This document shows, in pieces, positions 63,520 to 64,000 of a stretch of 64,000 nt of DNA. Location: assembly GCF_000960995.1 (NCBI RefSeq), contig NZ_CP009435.1, forward strand, positions 2,542,001 to 2,606,000, read 5' to 3'. This stretch comes from Burkholderia glumae LMG 2196 = ATCC 33617 (lineage in GTDB: Bacteria; Pseudomonadota; Gammaproteobacteria; Burkholderiales; Burkholderiaceae). Position numbers and translations under genes: made by a program. Positions within the stretch are counted from its first letter, which is position 1, and each line of letters begins with the position of its first letter. Under the pieces are notes generated by a model that saw nothing but the letters and a program-made list of their open reading frames with translations, ran no database searches and was not told the origin of the DNA.

Positions 63520-64000
63520 GTGAAACCGATTCAGAAATCCAACAAGCTGCTCAACGTGTGCTATGACATTCGCGGCCCGGTGCTCGAGCACGCGAAGCGC
63601 CTCGAGGAAGAAGGCCACAAGATCATCAAGCTGAACATCGGCAACCTGGCGCCGTTCGGCTTCGAGGCCCCCGACGAGATCATCCAGGACATGATCCGCA
63701 ACCTGCCGGCGTCCTCGGGCTACTCGGATTCGAAGGGCGTGTTCTCGGCGCGCAAGGCGGTGATGCACTACACGCAGCAAAAGGGCGTGAAGGGCGTCGA
63801 GCTCGACGACATCTACATCGGCAACGGCGCCTCGGAACTGATCGTGATGGCCACCCAGGCGCTCCTGAACGACGGCGACGAGGTGCTGCTGCCGGCACCC
63901 GACTACCCGCTCTGGACCGCGGCCGTGAGCCTGTCGGGCGGCACGCCCGTCCACTACGTCTGCGACGAGTCGAACCGCTGGATGCCCGATCCCGACGACA
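63520..64000 (+). CDS. alaA: AlaA-type alanine aminotransferase, 3' end outside window
   Basis: A partial gene (160 codons visible) for a PLP aminotransferase that makes alanine from glutamate and pyruvate. KPIQKSNKLLNVCYDIRGPVLEHAKRLEEEGHKIIKLNIGN and SGYSDSKGVFSARKAVMHY align closely with E. coli AlaA; the PLP lysine is beyond the right edge. The start is GTG at 63520, 10 bases after AGGAA; GTG 63511 is too close to that ribosome site. Confidence 0.92.
   Translation, partial: MKPIQKSNKLLNVCYDIRGPVLEHAKRLEEEGHKIIKLNIGNLAPFGFEAPDEIIQDMIRNLPASSGYSDSKGVFSARKAVMHYTQQKGVKGVELDDIYIGNGASELIVMATQALLNDGDEVLLPAPDYPLWTAAVSLSGGTPVHYVCDESNRWMPDPDD

Overview
The window is a GC-rich (high-60s % by eye) chromosomal segment from a beta-proteobacterium, almost certainly Burkholderia sensu lato, close to the gladioli/glumae or pseudomallei/cepacia type. 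The evidence is strong G/C bias at third codon positions, a YSC84-type lipoprotein, a Burkholderia-style arn (lipid A L-Ara4N) cluster with arnA split in two, the rpsF-priB-rpsR-rplI-dnaB block, and the selO-msrB-yciB-bolA-ppiC run. Most of it is core metabolism with long coding runs and short spacers. No rRNA, tRNA, IS element, prophage or CRISPR array was seen.

Layout. 1-6 kb: a TesA-type esterase cut by the left edge, divergent from a YbbA-like ABC ATPase, then pgi, an NnrE-NnrD fusion and a DadA-like oxidase. 6-14 kb: purL, ilvD with a clear terminator, a possible small gene, a GNAT acetyltransferase. 13.5-17.4 kb, minus strand: selO, msrB, yciB, bolA, ppiC. 17.4-25.4 kb, plus strand: a fatty-acid beta-oxidation cluster (acyl-CoA ligase, FadB-type bifunctional enzyme, nicotinamidase, thiolase, thioesterase, HSL-type esterase) with two readable promoters, one overlapped by a 12-bp palindrome. 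25.4-31 kb: a TANGO2/NRDE protein and ygfZ, divergent from mltG-tmk-holB-tatD. 31-39 kb: small exported proteins (ankyrin, Rap1a/Tai, YSC84, PsiF), an MscS channel, an orphan AAA ATPase, a family 4 glycosyltransferase and an asparaginase. 39-43.7 kb: the glyoxylate-to-glycerate genes gcl-hyi-garR with a divergent LysR regulator. 43.8-48.8 kb: rpsF-priB-rpsR-rplI, dnaB, and a phosphate pair (DUF47 protein + Pit). 49-50.1 kb: an NlpC/P60 lipoprotein. 50.2-52.5 kb: a small, visibly lower-GC accessory patch with an unknown 176-residue protein, a VOC protein flanked by a diverged direct repeat, and an AbiV-like (HEPN-type) abortive-infection protein. 52.6-55.2 kb: a PIN-PhoH protein and a PrxQ/Bcp peroxiredoxin. 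55.3-62.6 kb: the arn cluster on the minus strand. 62.8-64 kb: a Mth938-domain protein divergent from an AlaA-type aminotransferase cut by the right edge.

The best candidate for something undescribed is the 50.2-52.5 kb patch, with its AbiV-like protein, unknown neighbour and 95-bp diverged repeat. Other points of interest are the operator-like palindrome on the beta-oxidation promoter, a possible S6:S18 autoregulatory leader before rpsF, possible leaderless starts at dnaB and the asparaginase gene, and two small unannotated reading frames.
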